Source: Lacrimispora saccharolytica (GTDB lineage Bacteria > Bacillota > Clostridia > Lachnospirales > Lachnospiraceae). Taken from it: a DNA stretch of 64,000 nt. The stretch lies in the NCBI GenBank assembly GCA_021531795.1, contig JADYUL010000009.1, forward strand, positions 1-64,000. The letters run 5' to 3'. The position numbers and the translations under genes are program-made. The notes beneath the pieces are model-generated. The model saw only the letters and a list, made by a program, of their open reading frames with translations. It did not search any database and was not told the origin of the DNA. This document shows positions 44,297 through 53,511 of the stretch, in pieces. Every line of letters starts with the position of its first letter. Positions within the stretch are counted from its first letter, which is position 1.

Positions 44297-45118
44297 TTGA
44301 AAAAAACTGCACAACTTAATCAAACAAGCCTGTATAACGATGCTGAGCTTCGAATGAAAGAACTTATGGCTGCGAAGGAATTTATGCAAAAATTCATTTC
44401 TACTGCACCGGAAGGCAAGATTCATATCATTCGTAAAAATCAGGCAATTCAGTATTATGTCCGAAAAACTCCCTCCGATCGAAGCGGTAATTATCTTCCC
44501 AAAACTGAAAGTTCTAAAATCAGAAAGTATCTTCAAAAAGCTTACTACGAAAAGGCAATTACGATTGTTGAATCTGAGATTGTAACGCTAAAGAAAATAC
44601 TCAGTTGCTCGCGTTTTTCCCAGAATATGATAGAGATATACTCGGAGTATCCCGAAGAAATCCGAAACTTTGTGGTGCCGCTGGAATGTTCTGATGAGGA
44701 TTTTGTGAATAAGTGGATGGAGGAGAAGTACGTGGGTAAGCAGATTCCGGAGACAACAGCAACCTTTACGACGAATAAGGGCGAGCAGGTGCGGTCGAAG
44801 TCGGAGCTGAATATAGCAAACGCGCTTACTGCTAAGGGTATACCATATAAGTACGAATGTCCGCTGACACTCAAAGGTGGCAATACTATTTATCCCGACT
44901 TTACGGTGCTGAATGTTAAAAAACGACGTGTTATTTATTGGGAGCACCGAGGAATGATGGACGATCGGGGTTATTCGAGAGATGCGGTTGAACGTGTAAA
45001 AGATATGAATCGGAATGGTATTATTCTTGGGAAGAATCTTATTATTACGGAGGAAACCGGCAACTGCCCATTGAATACGACTGAAATTGATGCAGTGATT
45101 AATAATTATTTCCTGTAG
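44297..45118 (+). CDS. PD-(D/E)XK nuclease-like protein
   Basis: A 273-residue soluble protein on the opposite strand to the glycan genes. The N-terminal 150 residues are helical and charged. The C-terminal domain has RSKSELNIANAL (E170), YECPL, IYPDFTVLN (D201) and VIYWEHRGMMDD (E216-H217), followed by a tyrosine. This is the pattern of PD-(D/E)XK nucleases, including the YWEHxGM element seen in some helicase-associated nuclease domains. The TTG start is set by AGGAGG eight bases upstream; no other start fits. It is flanked by inverted repeat arrays. It may act in DNA rearrangement or defence, but no target can be stated. Confidence 0.65.
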   Translation: MKKTAQLNQTSLYNDAELRMKELMAAKEFMQKFISTAPEGKIHIIRKNQAIQYYVRKTPSDRSGNYLPKTESSKIRKYLQKAYYEKAITIVESEIVTLKKILSCSRFSQNMIEIYSEYPEEIRNFVVPLECSDEDFVNKWMEEKYVGKQIPETTATFTTNKGEQVRSKSELNIANALTAKGIPYKYECPLTLKGGNTIYPDFTVLNVKKRRVIYWEHRGMMDDRGYSRDAVERVKDMNRNGIILGKNLIITEETGNCPLNTTEIDAVINNYFL

Positions 45119-45172
45119 GTTTTATAGAATAACTTGCGATATTTTCGACAGAGATGGGGTTGCTCAATTCCC

Positions 45173-45201
45173 TTGCATAGTTGGTCGGAAAAATATATAC
45201 T
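45173..45201 (+). promoter_or_regulatory. Promoter of the radical SAM gene
   Basis: TTGCAT (45173-45178) and TATACT (45196-45201) are separated by exactly 17 bases, 60 bases before the radical SAM start. The -10 matches consensus at five of six positions. This suggests transcription separate from the nuclease-like gene. Confidence 0.6.
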
Positions 45202-45262
45202 AACTTATAGTAAATATTGACTGATTGTTAAAAAAGGTTTGTCGAAAAGTCAGGGAGGTAAT

Positions 45263-46267
45263 ATGGCAAAGAACAACCTTCATGGTTCAATTATTATTAC
45301 TTACAGGTGTAATGCGCACTGCAACATGTGTGATTGTTTTAAGGATCCGACGCGTCCGGAAGAAGAGATCGATCTTGCAACGCTTGAGAAGCTTCCGGAG
45401 ATGGCGTTTACGAATATTACCGGCGGAGAGACCTTTATCCGAAAGGATATAGGTGATATTGTCGAGCTTCTATACAAGAAAACTCCGAGAATCGTAATTT
45501 CTACCAACGGATATTTTACCGACAGGATTATCGAACTGTGCGAGAGATTCCCTCAGATTGGAATTCGTATCTCGATTGAGGGTCTTGAGGAGACCAACAA
45601 CGCCATAAGAGGTTTGCCGGATGGTTTCAATCGTGGTTACGGAACACTTCAGAAGCTCGTTGAGATGGGACACAAGGATGTTGGCTTTGGAATGACGGTT
45701 CAGGATATGAATTGCCAGGACCTGGTGCCTCTCTACCATCTTGCCAATGACCTCAATATGGAATTTGCAACAGCAACATTACATAACAGCTTTTATTTTA
45801 GAAAAACTGACAATAAGATTGATGATAAATACAAGGTGAGCAAGGCTTTTGAGGAACTTATCAATGAGCTTCTAAAGAGCAAGAGCCCCAAGAAGTGGGG
45901 AAGGGCATACTTTAACCACGGCCTGATCAATTACATATACGATCAGCCCAGGCTTCTGCCATGTGAGATGGGCACAAATGGTTTCTTCTTGGATCCCTAT
46001 GGCAACGTGCTCCCCTGTAACGGCTCAACCGAGAAGATGGTTATGGGTAATCTTCATGAGAATACCTGGGATGAGATTTGGAACAGCAAGCAGGCTGCGG
46101 ATGTCCGTAATCAGGTTAAGCATTGCGAGAAAAATTGCTGGATGATTGGCTCTGCTTCCCCCGCAATGAAGCAGCGCATCTGGGTTCCCGGCTGGTGGGT
46201 GATCAAGCACAAGCTCTTCATGGGAAATCGTTACAGTTTGGATGAAAACAACTTTATAGAAAAATAA
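45263..46267 (+). CDS. Radical SAM/SPASM domain protein
   Basis: A 334-residue radical SAM enzyme. The CNAHCNMC motif (C16, C20, C23) binds the SAM-cleaving cluster; ITGGETFIRKDI and ISTNGYFTDRI are standard barrel motifs. The C-terminal SPASM-like region has LPCEMG, GNVLPCNGS, MGNLHENTWDEIWNS and CEKNCW, enough cysteines for an extra cluster. Relatives modify peptides, but some occur in sugar and glycan clusters. The ATG at 45263 has GGGAGG four to five bases upstream; an earlier in-frame ATG at 45239 lacks one. A strong terminator follows. Substrate unknown; it may alter a surface sugar or protein encoded by the flanking genes. Confidence 0.85.
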   Translation: MAKNNLHGSIIITYRCNAHCNMCDCFKDPTRPEEEIDLATLEKLPEMAFTNITGGETFIRKDIGDIVELLYKKTPRIVISTNGYFTDRIIELCERFPQIGIRISIEGLEETNNAIRGLPDGFNRGYGTLQKLVEMGHKDVGFGMTVQDMNCQDLVPLYHLANDLNMEFATATLHNSFYFRKTDNKIDDKYKVSKAFEELINELLKSKSPKKWGRAYFNHGLINYIYDQPRLLPCEMGTNGFFLDPYGNVLPCNGSTEKMVMGNLHENTWDEIWNSKQAADVRNQVKHCEKNCWMIGSASPAMKQRIWVPGWWVIKHKLFMGNRYSLDENNFIEK

Positions 46268-46298
46268 TATTCTGAGTAATAGTTTTATTTGGAGTTCT

Positions 46299-46335
46299 AC
46301 AACGAGGGCTATACATAATGTATAGCCCTCGTTGT
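46299..46335 (+). terminator. Strong hairpin terminator after the radical SAM gene
   Basis: ACAACGAGGGCTATACAT (46299-46316) pairs exactly with 46318-46335, an 18-base stem, 30 bases after the stop. The following T-rich tract is short (TGTTATG), so termination may rely on the stem. It directly abuts array C. Confidence 0.75.
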
Positions 46336-46341
46336 GTTATG

Positions 46342-46593
46342 TGAGGTTGATTGGCGCGGTGATATGTTGCGAGGGGATGTGGGTGTAATCGCGGGAAATT
46401 AAAGTGAGGTTGATTCGCGCGGGAGTATGTTGCGAAGGGGATGGAAGTATAATCGTGGGAAATTAAAGTGAGGTTGACTCGCGCGGGAGTACGTTGCGAA
46501 GGGATGTGAGTATATTCGCGGGAAATTAAGGTGAGATTGATTCGCGCGGGAGTATGTTGCGAGGGGATGTAGGTAGCATCGTGGGAAATTAAT
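46342..46593. repeat. R2 tandem repeat, four units
   Basis: Units of 63-64 bases start at 46342, 46405, 46469 and 46532. Each runs TGAGGTTGATTCGCGCGGGA ... GGGAAATTAA and is the reverse complement of the R2 units of arrays A and B. Inside each unit CGCG-rich segments can pair, so each is also a potential hairpin. No gene is present. Confidence 0.92.
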
Positions 46594-47252
46594 TGGGATA
46601 CATCGGGATTGAGAGTAAACTTTGAATTCCGATGTATTTTGGGATGGCGATTCTGGACGATACATCGGGATGGCTATCATTTGATGAATTCCGATGTATT
46701 TTGGTATGTCGATCTTTAGCGATACATCGGAAATAGTCTATATTGGCCCATCCCGATGTATATTTTATTTAGATTTGGACCCACGTACATCGGGATGGGT
46801 ATCGAAATCTCAATCCCGATGTATCGCCTACTGAAACCAGAGTAATAATACATCGGAAAGGCCCTAAATCAGGCATTTCCGATGTATGTGCCAAAAACCA
46901 TATATTCCAGATACATCGGGATGCATCAAAAATATCAGATTCCGATGTATCCCAAAGAAGAATACATCGGAACTCCACAAAAATAGGCAATCCCGATGTA
47001 TCCATCCCTCGAAATCTATCAAATTAAGCAACCCGCGGCGCTACATACTTCCACCTGAAGCGAATCTCCGCGCAAATCATAGTGAAATACATCGGAACTC
47101 CATAAAATCAGGCAATCCCGATGTATCCATCCCTCGAAATCTATCAAAATAAGCAACCCGCGTTGCCACATACTTCCATCTGAAGCGAATCTCCGCGCAA
47201 ATCATAGTGAAATACATCTAAACTCCCCAAAACCAGGCAATTCCGATGTATA
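46594..47252. repeat. Palindrome array C beside the YfhO-like gene
   Basis: Seven R1 palindromes start at about 46594, 46660, 46721, 46786, 46850, 46910 and 46963. R3 (47005-47087), another R1 (47088), a second R3 (47127-47209) and a last R1 with one damaged arm (ATACATCTAA, 47210-47252) follow. Its neighbouring R1 units match those of arrays A and B including much of the loop sequence, so whole blocks have been copied. The stop of the YfhO-like gene lies two bases beyond the array. Confidence 0.92.
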
Positions 47253-47253
47253 A

Positions 47254-49863
47254 CTATTTATCCAGTATAGACACCTCGTCGTCGTCATCGTATTCGAAGT
47301 AATCAGCTTCGGAGCGTCTGAGGTAGACAACCAGAAGCATGATTAGCAGGGTGATGATTGAGGCTGCGACACCGATTATTAATCCCTCGGGGATATATCG
47401 AAGCTCTATCGTAAGGTTTGAACCGGGTTCCAGCTCCGCCTGCTGCAGGGCCTCAGTTACAGGGATGTACATCAAAGAGTCGAAGGCTTCTATAGGCTCT
47501 ACGCGGATTCCCGCAACCTTGACATCCCAACCCTTTTCATAGGGAATTGTTGTGAATACACCTACATCAGAGCTTACTCCGTCGCCCACTGTGTACGATG
47601 AATCAAGTGTAAGCTTTAGGTGTGATGAGCTTATCTTCTCTACATTGGCAAGTCTTGGAATTACCTGATCATATGCCACATGAAGTGCACCGGTATCCTC
47701 TGTCATAAACAGAGCTGTACCGAATTCATCCTCATCATCAGCCTTAATAACTATATTTATCTGCTCTCCACGCTTAAGGTATCCCAGATTCAGCACCTTC
47801 AGGCAATTGTCATTGCCGTAGTAGGTATAGAATTCTCCGTTAACATAGACCTCCATATTATCGAAGTCATCAATGAGGTCCGTCATATAGAAATACATTT
47901 CGCCGTCATATGTTGCGGTAACATTGTATTCCCTCTGAGGTCTGTTTGCGAACACCGATAGCTCCTCCACCTTCGCCGCCTTGAATATTTCCACAGATTC
48001 ACCGATAAGCCTTGAATAAATATCCTCCTGGAAGGAGAAGGGATCAGTACTTTCACCACTCATCTGACTATAGGTTCCGACACCTATAGACAGAGCATAC
48101 GGATTCTCATATGCCTGAATCGTACCGTCACACACAAGCTTATAATCCTTATGAAGTCTCGGCGCGTGCGACTCATGTGTCAACAGGTACTTTATACCCA
48201 GTATTGAGTCCGCAGTCACTGTATTGTCATGACCGTACTCAACATAGGAACCGTCATCGTTATATCCAAGCCTCTGAAGGAAGCTTCTCGAATACTTAAG
48301 ACTCGCCGTATCACGACTCGTAACACCATTATAGGCATAGGCAAGCGAATCATTCTCAGAACTCGGCGACCAGGTCTCCATTCGATAGAAGCCCGAATCA
48401 AGTGCTTTGACCTTATCTACCGCCTCCGAATTATTTTGGTTGCTCTCATTATGCTCATAGGCCGTCAGCTCCTTCACGCTCTCAGCCCTATAGATAAACA
48501 CATCGTTGATCCCCAGGTCTGTAAACTGCACCAGCACAAGCAGAAGAGCTGCCATTGCCCGAATACTGCGATGCTTTGAGAATATAATAACGGCTGTTGT
48601 CAGATATGCGACAACCACAATAACCACATTTATTCCTATTCTCCAGTTCGCAACCTTACTACTTAGCGCAAACACCAGCAGAAAGGCAAGCGACGGAAGC
48701 ATACCCAGGCAAAACCGCTTCGTACTAAGTTCCCGAAGAAGGCATACACTGTGTGAAGCAATTGTGATCATCGTAAATACACACATGATGGCCTCGCGGT
48801 AGGGGAACTCCGTATGCTCCACTCCCACATGCCAGAGCCTGTTCATATCATTTATATAGAAGGACGCGAAGAAGATAAGCAGAAGCACCAGCATGCTGAG
48901 TCTTTCCTGCCATCTGATCTTTGAATTAACGAAATATAAACCGCACAGTACAATAATAACGGTACCCGCAAATAACAGCGGTGCGCCCCAATATACCTCG
49001 CTTCCATCCGAAGAAAGTGAGAACAACTTGGATATAATATCACCTGCTTTGATGTGCATCACCAGAGTAGCTACATCGGATGACTGACCCTTAAGCATGT
49101 CATTAGCCCTAAGCTCAATAAAGGTCGGTATGATCAGCGCCGAATCGAGACCTACGGCCAGCACTGTTCCCAGGCCAAAGCGATAGAGGACCTGTGAGAT
49201 GTTTCGCTCCTTGGCCACCCACATCCTGGTCAGGGTCCAGAACAGAACAAAGATTAACACCATGTAGGATATATAATAATTGAGAACCAGGCTCACAGCG
49301 ATACAGATTACATATCCTAAGATCTTACCGTCATGAATGAGCCTCTCTGTCATAAAAATAATAACAGGAAGCATGATCAGGACGTCCAGCCACATTATAT
49401 TCACTGCATTGGCAACAATATATGCACATAGACCATAAGCCACACTGCACAGATAGGTGCTCTTTCCACTGAACCTCTGAAGGAATAAATCCATTGTAAA
49501 TGATGCAAGAGCAAGCTTGATTCCAATAACAATTGTTATTCCGGAAACCAGCATGCTGTCAGGCAATAACCCTAATATGATCATGAACGGGCTTGTAAGG
49601 AAATATGTAAAGAATCCAAGGGTACCACAACCCAGCGTCGTTGAGAAGGAATAGAAGATATTATTCTCTCCCCTAAGCACACTTCCGTAATATGACATAA
49701 AGTCCGCATACATAGTCTTCATATCATATACAAGCCAGGTATGATTTCCAAAGGGCGCAATCTTACAGACTAAGCACATCACAATATACATAACAAATGT
49801 TATGAATAGCGCCATCCCGGCATGAGCCATATTCAGTTTTAAGCTCTTTTCATTTTCTTTCAT
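47254..49863 (-). CDS. YfhO-family membrane protein
   Basis: An 869-residue protein with about 13-14 N-terminal helices and a large extracytoplasmic region before a final helix (about 830-850) and an acidic tail. WLVYDMKTMYADFMSYYGSV and YSFSTTLGCGTLGFF near the N-terminus, with a WLDVLIMLP segment, mark the YfhO family. These are GT-C-like proteins; B. subtilis YfhO is implicated in lipoteichoic acid glycosylation, so a role in decorating the polymer is plausible. Length is typical of the family. Translation signals are weak. It is the last gene before the repeat-flanked cassette. Confidence 0.82.
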   Translation of the reverse strand: MKENEKSLKLNMAHAGMALFITFVMYIVMCLVCKIAPFGNHTWLVYDMKTMYADFMSYYGSVLRGENNIFYSFSTTLGCGTLGFFTYFLTSPFMIILGLLPDSMLVSGITIVIGIKLALASFTMDLFLQRFSGKSTYLCSVAYGLCAYIVANAVNIMWLDVLIMLPVIIFMTERLIHDGKILGYVICIAVSLVLNYYISYMVLIFVLFWTLTRMWVAKERNISQVLYRFGLGTVLAVGLDSALIIPTFIELRANDMLKGQSSDVATLVMHIKAGDIISKLFSLSSDGSEVYWGAPLLFAGTVIIVLCGLYFVNSKIRWQERLSMLVLLLIFFASFYINDMNRLWHVGVEHTEFPYREAIMCVFTMITIASHSVCLLRELSTKRFCLGMLPSLAFLLVFALSSKVANWRIGINVVIVVVAYLTTAVIIFSKHRSIRAMAALLLVLVQFTDLGINDVFIYRAESVKELTAYEHNESNQNNSEAVDKVKALDSGFYRMETWSPSSENDSLAYAYNGVTSRDTASLKYSRSFLQRLGYNDDGSYVEYGHDNTVTADSILGIKYLLTHESHAPRLHKDYKLVCDGTIQAYENPYALSIGVGTYSQMSGESTDPFSFQEDIYSRLIGESVEIFKAAKVEELSVFANRPQREYNVTATYDGEMYFYMTDLIDDFDNMEVYVNGEFYTYYGNDNCLKVLNLGYLKRGEQINIVIKADDEDEFGTALFMTEDTGALHVAYDQVIPRLANVEKISSSHLKLTLDSSYTVGDGVSSDVGVFTTIPYEKGWDVKVAGIRVEPIEAFDSLMYIPVTEALQQAELEPGSNLTIELRYIPEGLIIGVAASIITLLIMLLVVYLRRSEADYFEYDDDDEVSILDK

Positions 49864-49917
49864 ATCCCTGATTAATATGGACTACGCATTATTTATTCCT
49901 GCGTAATATCAGCCGTC

Positions 49918-50922
49918 CTAATTCGCACCCTTAAGCCTCATCAGCACGCGATGAAGGCCTCTAACAGTACGTGGTGCTACTGTCAACAGCATAAGATATA
50001 CCCTGTTCTTATTTGTAAGATAGGGATTAGTCATAGTTGCACGCACGTTTTGCCTAAGATATCTTACCACATTCACGTAGAAATGATTATCTTTTTTCAT
50101 CTGCTCCACCGGAATGTGCAGCAGATAATCCAGCCTCTGGAACAGCGCAAATCGCTTTGCAACCACCTTAAGCGACGGATATTTCCGCTCAACCAGCGCC
50201 TCCGCCATGTCCGCGTTATCAACAATGTCTACATATACGCGGCTGAATTCACTCTTATCGCGCTTACGCGTGTTGCTGTTCAGCCTGTAGTAGACGTGGT
50301 AGGCCTGCCTCGGTAAGGTCACGAAGCTGTCGACCTCATTAAGCATATCAAGAAGAAGAGCGAAGTCTTCATTGAGCCTTCCTTCGGGAAAAGCGCGGGT
50401 ACTGAATAATTCCCTCCTGCAGAGTCTGGTACAGAAGCTCGCGTCTCCCCTGTGCATCAGAAGTTCACGCACCGCCTCCTCGTTGGTTATTAATTCCTCT
50501 CTGTCAGGCGGAATGCAGACATCAGGTCTCCTTAGTCCGTCTGTATCAATCTCATCTCTGGATATCTGGATCATTGGGCAGTGAAAACGTGCCTCCGCAT
50601 CCATCATAAGGCTTACAAAATCGCTGTCGACATAGTCATCGCTGTCAACAAAGCCTATAAAATCACCGGTCGCCTTACTGATACCCAGGTTTCTGGCTGA
50701 CGAGGAACCGCCGTTTTCCTTACGAAACAGTCTGATCCTTCCTGTTGTATCCTCATCTTTAAGTTTATTACAGGTATTCTGCGTCTCATCATCTGAACCG
50801 TCGTCAACAAGGATCACCTCCAGGTTATCATAATCCTGGTTCACAACCGACATGACACACCTTCTTAGGAGATTCTCTTCTATATTGTAAACTGGTATTA
50901 TTATCGATACTTTCTTGCTCAT
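49918..50922 (-). CDS. Family 2 glycosyltransferase (GT2)
   Basis: A 334-residue GT-A enzyme with VSIIIPVYNIEENLL, LVDDGSDDETQ, ENGGSSSARNLGI and GFVDSDDYVD, the standard donor- and metal-binding series, then EGRLNEDFALLL holding the likely catalytic base (ED). It adds one sugar to the lipid-linked unit on the cytoplasmic side. It follows a GT4 by nine bases. No strong ribosome site is seen, so coupling to upstream translation is likely. Donor unknown. Confidence 0.9.
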   Translation of the reverse strand: MSKKVSIIIPVYNIEENLLRRCVMSVVNQDYDNLEVILVDDGSDDETQNTCNKLKDEDTTGRIRLFRKENGGSSSARNLGISKATGDFIGFVDSDDYVDSDFVSLMMDAEARFHCPMIQISRDEIDTDGLRRPDVCIPPDREELITNEEAVRELLMHRGDASFCTRLCRRELFSTRAFPEGRLNEDFALLLDMLNEVDSFVTLPRQAYHVYYRLNSNTRKRDKSEFSRVYVDIVDNADMAEALVERKYPSLKVVAKRFALFQRLDYLLHIPVEQMKKDNHFYVNVVRYLRQNVRATMTNPYLTNKNRVYLMLLTVAPRTVRGLHRVLMRLKGAN

Positions 50923-50931
50923 ATTTTTAGC

Positions 50932-52212
50932 TCAATTCACAAACTTACTTCCCTTGAAGAAGCCCGGCTTTATAACCGGCGCCACCGACAACGGACCTGA
51001 AGCGAAGCCAAAGTCCTGTACGCGAACCAACCTGTTCTTATCAGCTAAATCATCACGATTGCAGGCGGATATTATCTTTTCATACGCTTCAATTACGCGT
51101 TTCGCTGCGACTTCACCATTCCATTCGTCAGCTATGGTTCGGTATGCATTTATCCCAAGATCCGCGATTTTCCCGGGGTAGTTCACAAGTAACATGACCT
51201 TATCAAGCATGTCCTCGTAGCTTGCCTGATATGTTAAGCCGTTACTGCCATTCCTTATCAGGTAAGGTGCACAGCCAACCTCCTCGTTTGCAATCACTGC
51301 GCAGCCGGCATTCATAGCCTCGTTGACGACAGCACCCCAGCCCTCAAGATAATTGCTGGTGAAGATATGGATGTGGCACTTCTCCATAACATCTCTTGTT
51401 GCCTCGGGGGAGAGCATGCCATGGAAGGTGATGTAGTGGTCAATCAGCCTGTATTCAGCCTCTGCCTTGAGTTCCTCCTCCAGTTCGCCCGAGCCAATCA
51501 TATGTATATGGAAGCGAATGCCTCGCCTGTTGAGATCATCTGCCAGACGGATCATGAAGCCCGGATTCTTAAGTTCTATGAAGCGTCCCGCCCAAACGAT
51601 GTTAATCTCTTCCTTAGTCAGCACCAGTCCCTGAATGGGAAGTTCTTCCGGATGCTCAATATTCAGAGTGTGAAGCTTCGCCTTCTTGCCTTGAAGTTCA
51701 CTTACATTCTCAACCTTCCTAAACGGCGGAAAGTATCCAAACCTGTACTTCCTGTGCGGATATGCACCGATAAGCTTATAATCCGAGGCTACATATGCAC
51801 CGTTACAGAGAAGATAAACCGGATATTTCTTAAGGCTGATATGCTCGCGATACTTCCGTGCAAGCCCCTTAGGAGATATGAACCTCCACTGGCCCTCTCT
51901 GTAGATTCGCTCGCTGATTCGAAAGACCGGCTTACCGCTTCTTAGCCCGCCACTTACAATAGTCTCATCTTCGATCCATCCGACGATCAGAAGATCTGCC
52001 TCGTCGATAGCCCTCCTTGCCTTGTCAGGCTCCTTATAGTTTTCAATAACATATGGTATTGTTGTCGGGTCCACAGCCCAGCCCATGTCTATTCTCTTCT
52101 GTTCCATAGGCATGGTCTGAACGAAGGAGTACTCCTCGCACAATTCAAACATTGCATCCGAGAAAGGCAGCTGATGATGACTTATGTAGTTGGAAACCAT
52201 AGTAATTCTCAT
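50932..52212 (-). CDS. Family 4 glycosyltransferase (GT4)
   Basis: A 426-residue GT-B enzyme starting MRITMVSNYISHHQLPFSDA, a segment of a GT4 group common in Firmicutes glycan loci. The donor domain has VWAGRFIELKNPG, HMIGSGELEEEL, SNYLEGWGAVVNEAMNAG with the key Glu residues, and GLTYQASYEDM. AAGGG is seven bases before the ATG. It lies between two other glycosyltransferases in a continuous operon with gaps of nine bases on each side. Specificity cannot be told. Confidence 0.88.
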   Translation of the reverse strand: MRITMVSNYISHHQLPFSDAMFELCEEYSFVQTMPMEQKRIDMGWAVDPTTIPYVIENYKEPDKARRAIDEADLLIVGWIEDETIVSGGLRSGKPVFRISERIYREGQWRFISPKGLARKYREHISLKKYPVYLLCNGAYVASDYKLIGAYPHRKYRFGYFPPFRKVENVSELQGKKAKLHTLNIEHPEELPIQGLVLTKEEINIVWAGRFIELKNPGFMIRLADDLNRRGIRFHIHMIGSGELEEELKAEAEYRLIDHYITFHGMLSPEATRDVMEKCHIHIFTSNYLEGWGAVVNEAMNAGCAVIANEEVGCAPYLIRNGSNGLTYQASYEDMLDKVMLLVNYPGKIADLGINAYRTIADEWNGEVAAKRVIEAYEKIISACNRDDLADKNRLVRVQDFGFASGPLSVAPVIKPGFFKGSKFVN

Positions 52213-52221
52213 ATTATTCCC

Positions 52222-53508
52222 TTAGCTTAGAATCTCATTATATATCTCAATGAGCCTCATAAAGTTCACATCCGCATCATGAGTGAGCCTTGCTCTATGA
52301 GCTCCTCTCTGCGACAGTCTGAGCGCCAGATTATCATCATTCCAGATTCTGATCACATCCTCAGCGAGTCCCTCCGCATTGCACGCCTCAAAGAGTAATC
52401 CCTCTTCCTCTTCCGCTATGAGCGACGGAATTCCTCCTACCCTGCTTGCAACCACCGGCACCCCCAGAAGCATCGCTTCACCCATGGAGTTGGGAGAATT
52501 CTCAATCGACGATGCACAAACATAAGTGTGACAGTTCAGATACTCTCGCTTCATTTCTTCAGCGTTAAGCCTTCCTAAGAATTCTACCTTACCCTCAAGA
52601 CCATAGGACTTAATCAGATTATTCAGATACTTACCGTAACTGCCAAGCTTTATTCGATCCTTAAGACATGAATTGGCGCAGATATTGGCTCCTGCCACTC
52701 TTACCCTCACGTCCAGGAACTTATTCTTTATATCCGACATTGCCTCTAACAGAATATGGAAGCCCTTCAGACTGTAGTCAGCCTGGCTTACGAATAACAC
52801 ATGTTTTCTACATGATTCTATATCCCAGCCTCCTTCATAGAAGGGCGTTCTTAAGGTTTCATTCATTGCAAAATAGCGTGCACTTTCGTTCAACCCCTCG
52901 ACAATGCTCTTATCGAAGTCGGTTCTGCCCGTGATGTTTGGACAATTCCTTATGGCTTCCTTCTCCCATTCTCCGCGCTCTAAGAACTTGGCCTGCTGGT
53001 TGGCAATATTATCATGCTTTATTATATCCCTGAAGGTATATCCGTTCACAACCTCCTCAGGAAGGTCACAGGTATATTCCTCACCACAGCGAAAGATTAC
53101 TCCCTGAATTCCAATAAGCATCTTAGGTGCCGATTCACCGAGCTTATTAATTGTTCTTACCATAGCAAGGGTATGTCCGTATTCGGTTCCGAAGATATGC
53201 ACAAGATCAGGCTTGGCTTTCTTAAGAATCTCACCAAACCTCGCCTCCGCAAGCAGACTGTATCGCTCCGGATGCTTCCTGTCCTCAAAGTAGGCAAAAC
53301 AGGGAATCACGCCTGAAGCAAGACTAACCTCACTGTCCTTAATCTCATCCTCACTTCCGACGGGATAACAGATTGACAAAGAAAGCATATCCTCCCTGAC
53401 TATCCTCGACAGGGCACCGCTTATCCAGCCCTCCTTGTTACTTCCCTCTCTATTCAGTTGTTCGGCCACCATCGGTGGCAGCTCATTGAGCAACCAAAGA
53501 ATCTTCAT
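52222..53508 (-). CDS. Family 4 glycosyltransferase (GT4)
   Basis: A 428-residue GT4 with LVHIFGTEYGHTLAMV and GIQGVIFRCG in the acceptor domain, LFVSQADYSLKGFHILLEA at the domain junction, and CASSIENSPNSMGEAMLLG, then VVASRVGGIPSLI, in the donor domain. The ENSPNSMGEAM string is the donor-sugar motif. AGGTG lies four to five bases before the ATG. It follows a GT2 by three bases. It should add a further sugar of the right-hand repeat unit; donor unknown. Confidence 0.88.
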   Translation of the reverse strand: MKILWLLNELPPMVAEQLNREGSNKEGWISGALSRIVREDMLSLSICYPVGSEDEIKDSEVSLASGVIPCFAYFEDRKHPERYSLLAEARFGEILKKAKPDLVHIFGTEYGHTLAMVRTINKLGESAPKMLIGIQGVIFRCGEEYTCDLPEEVVNGYTFRDIIKHDNIANQQAKFLERGEWEKEAIRNCPNITGRTDFDKSIVEGLNESARYFAMNETLRTPFYEGGWDIESCRKHVLFVSQADYSLKGFHILLEAMSDIKNKFLDVRVRVAGANICANSCLKDRIKLGSYGKYLNNLIKSYGLEGKVEFLGRLNAEEMKREYLNCHTYVCASSIENSPNSMGEAMLLGVPVVASRVGGIPSLIAEEEEGLLFEACNAEGLAEDVIRIWNDDNLALRLSQRGAHRARLTHDADVNFMRLIEIYNEILS

Positions 53509-53511
53509 CTT

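Noticed and set aside
46399-47005. Minus-strand open frames through array C
   Set aside because: Same repeat artefact; frames follow R1/R2 units and carry no conserved domain or start signal.
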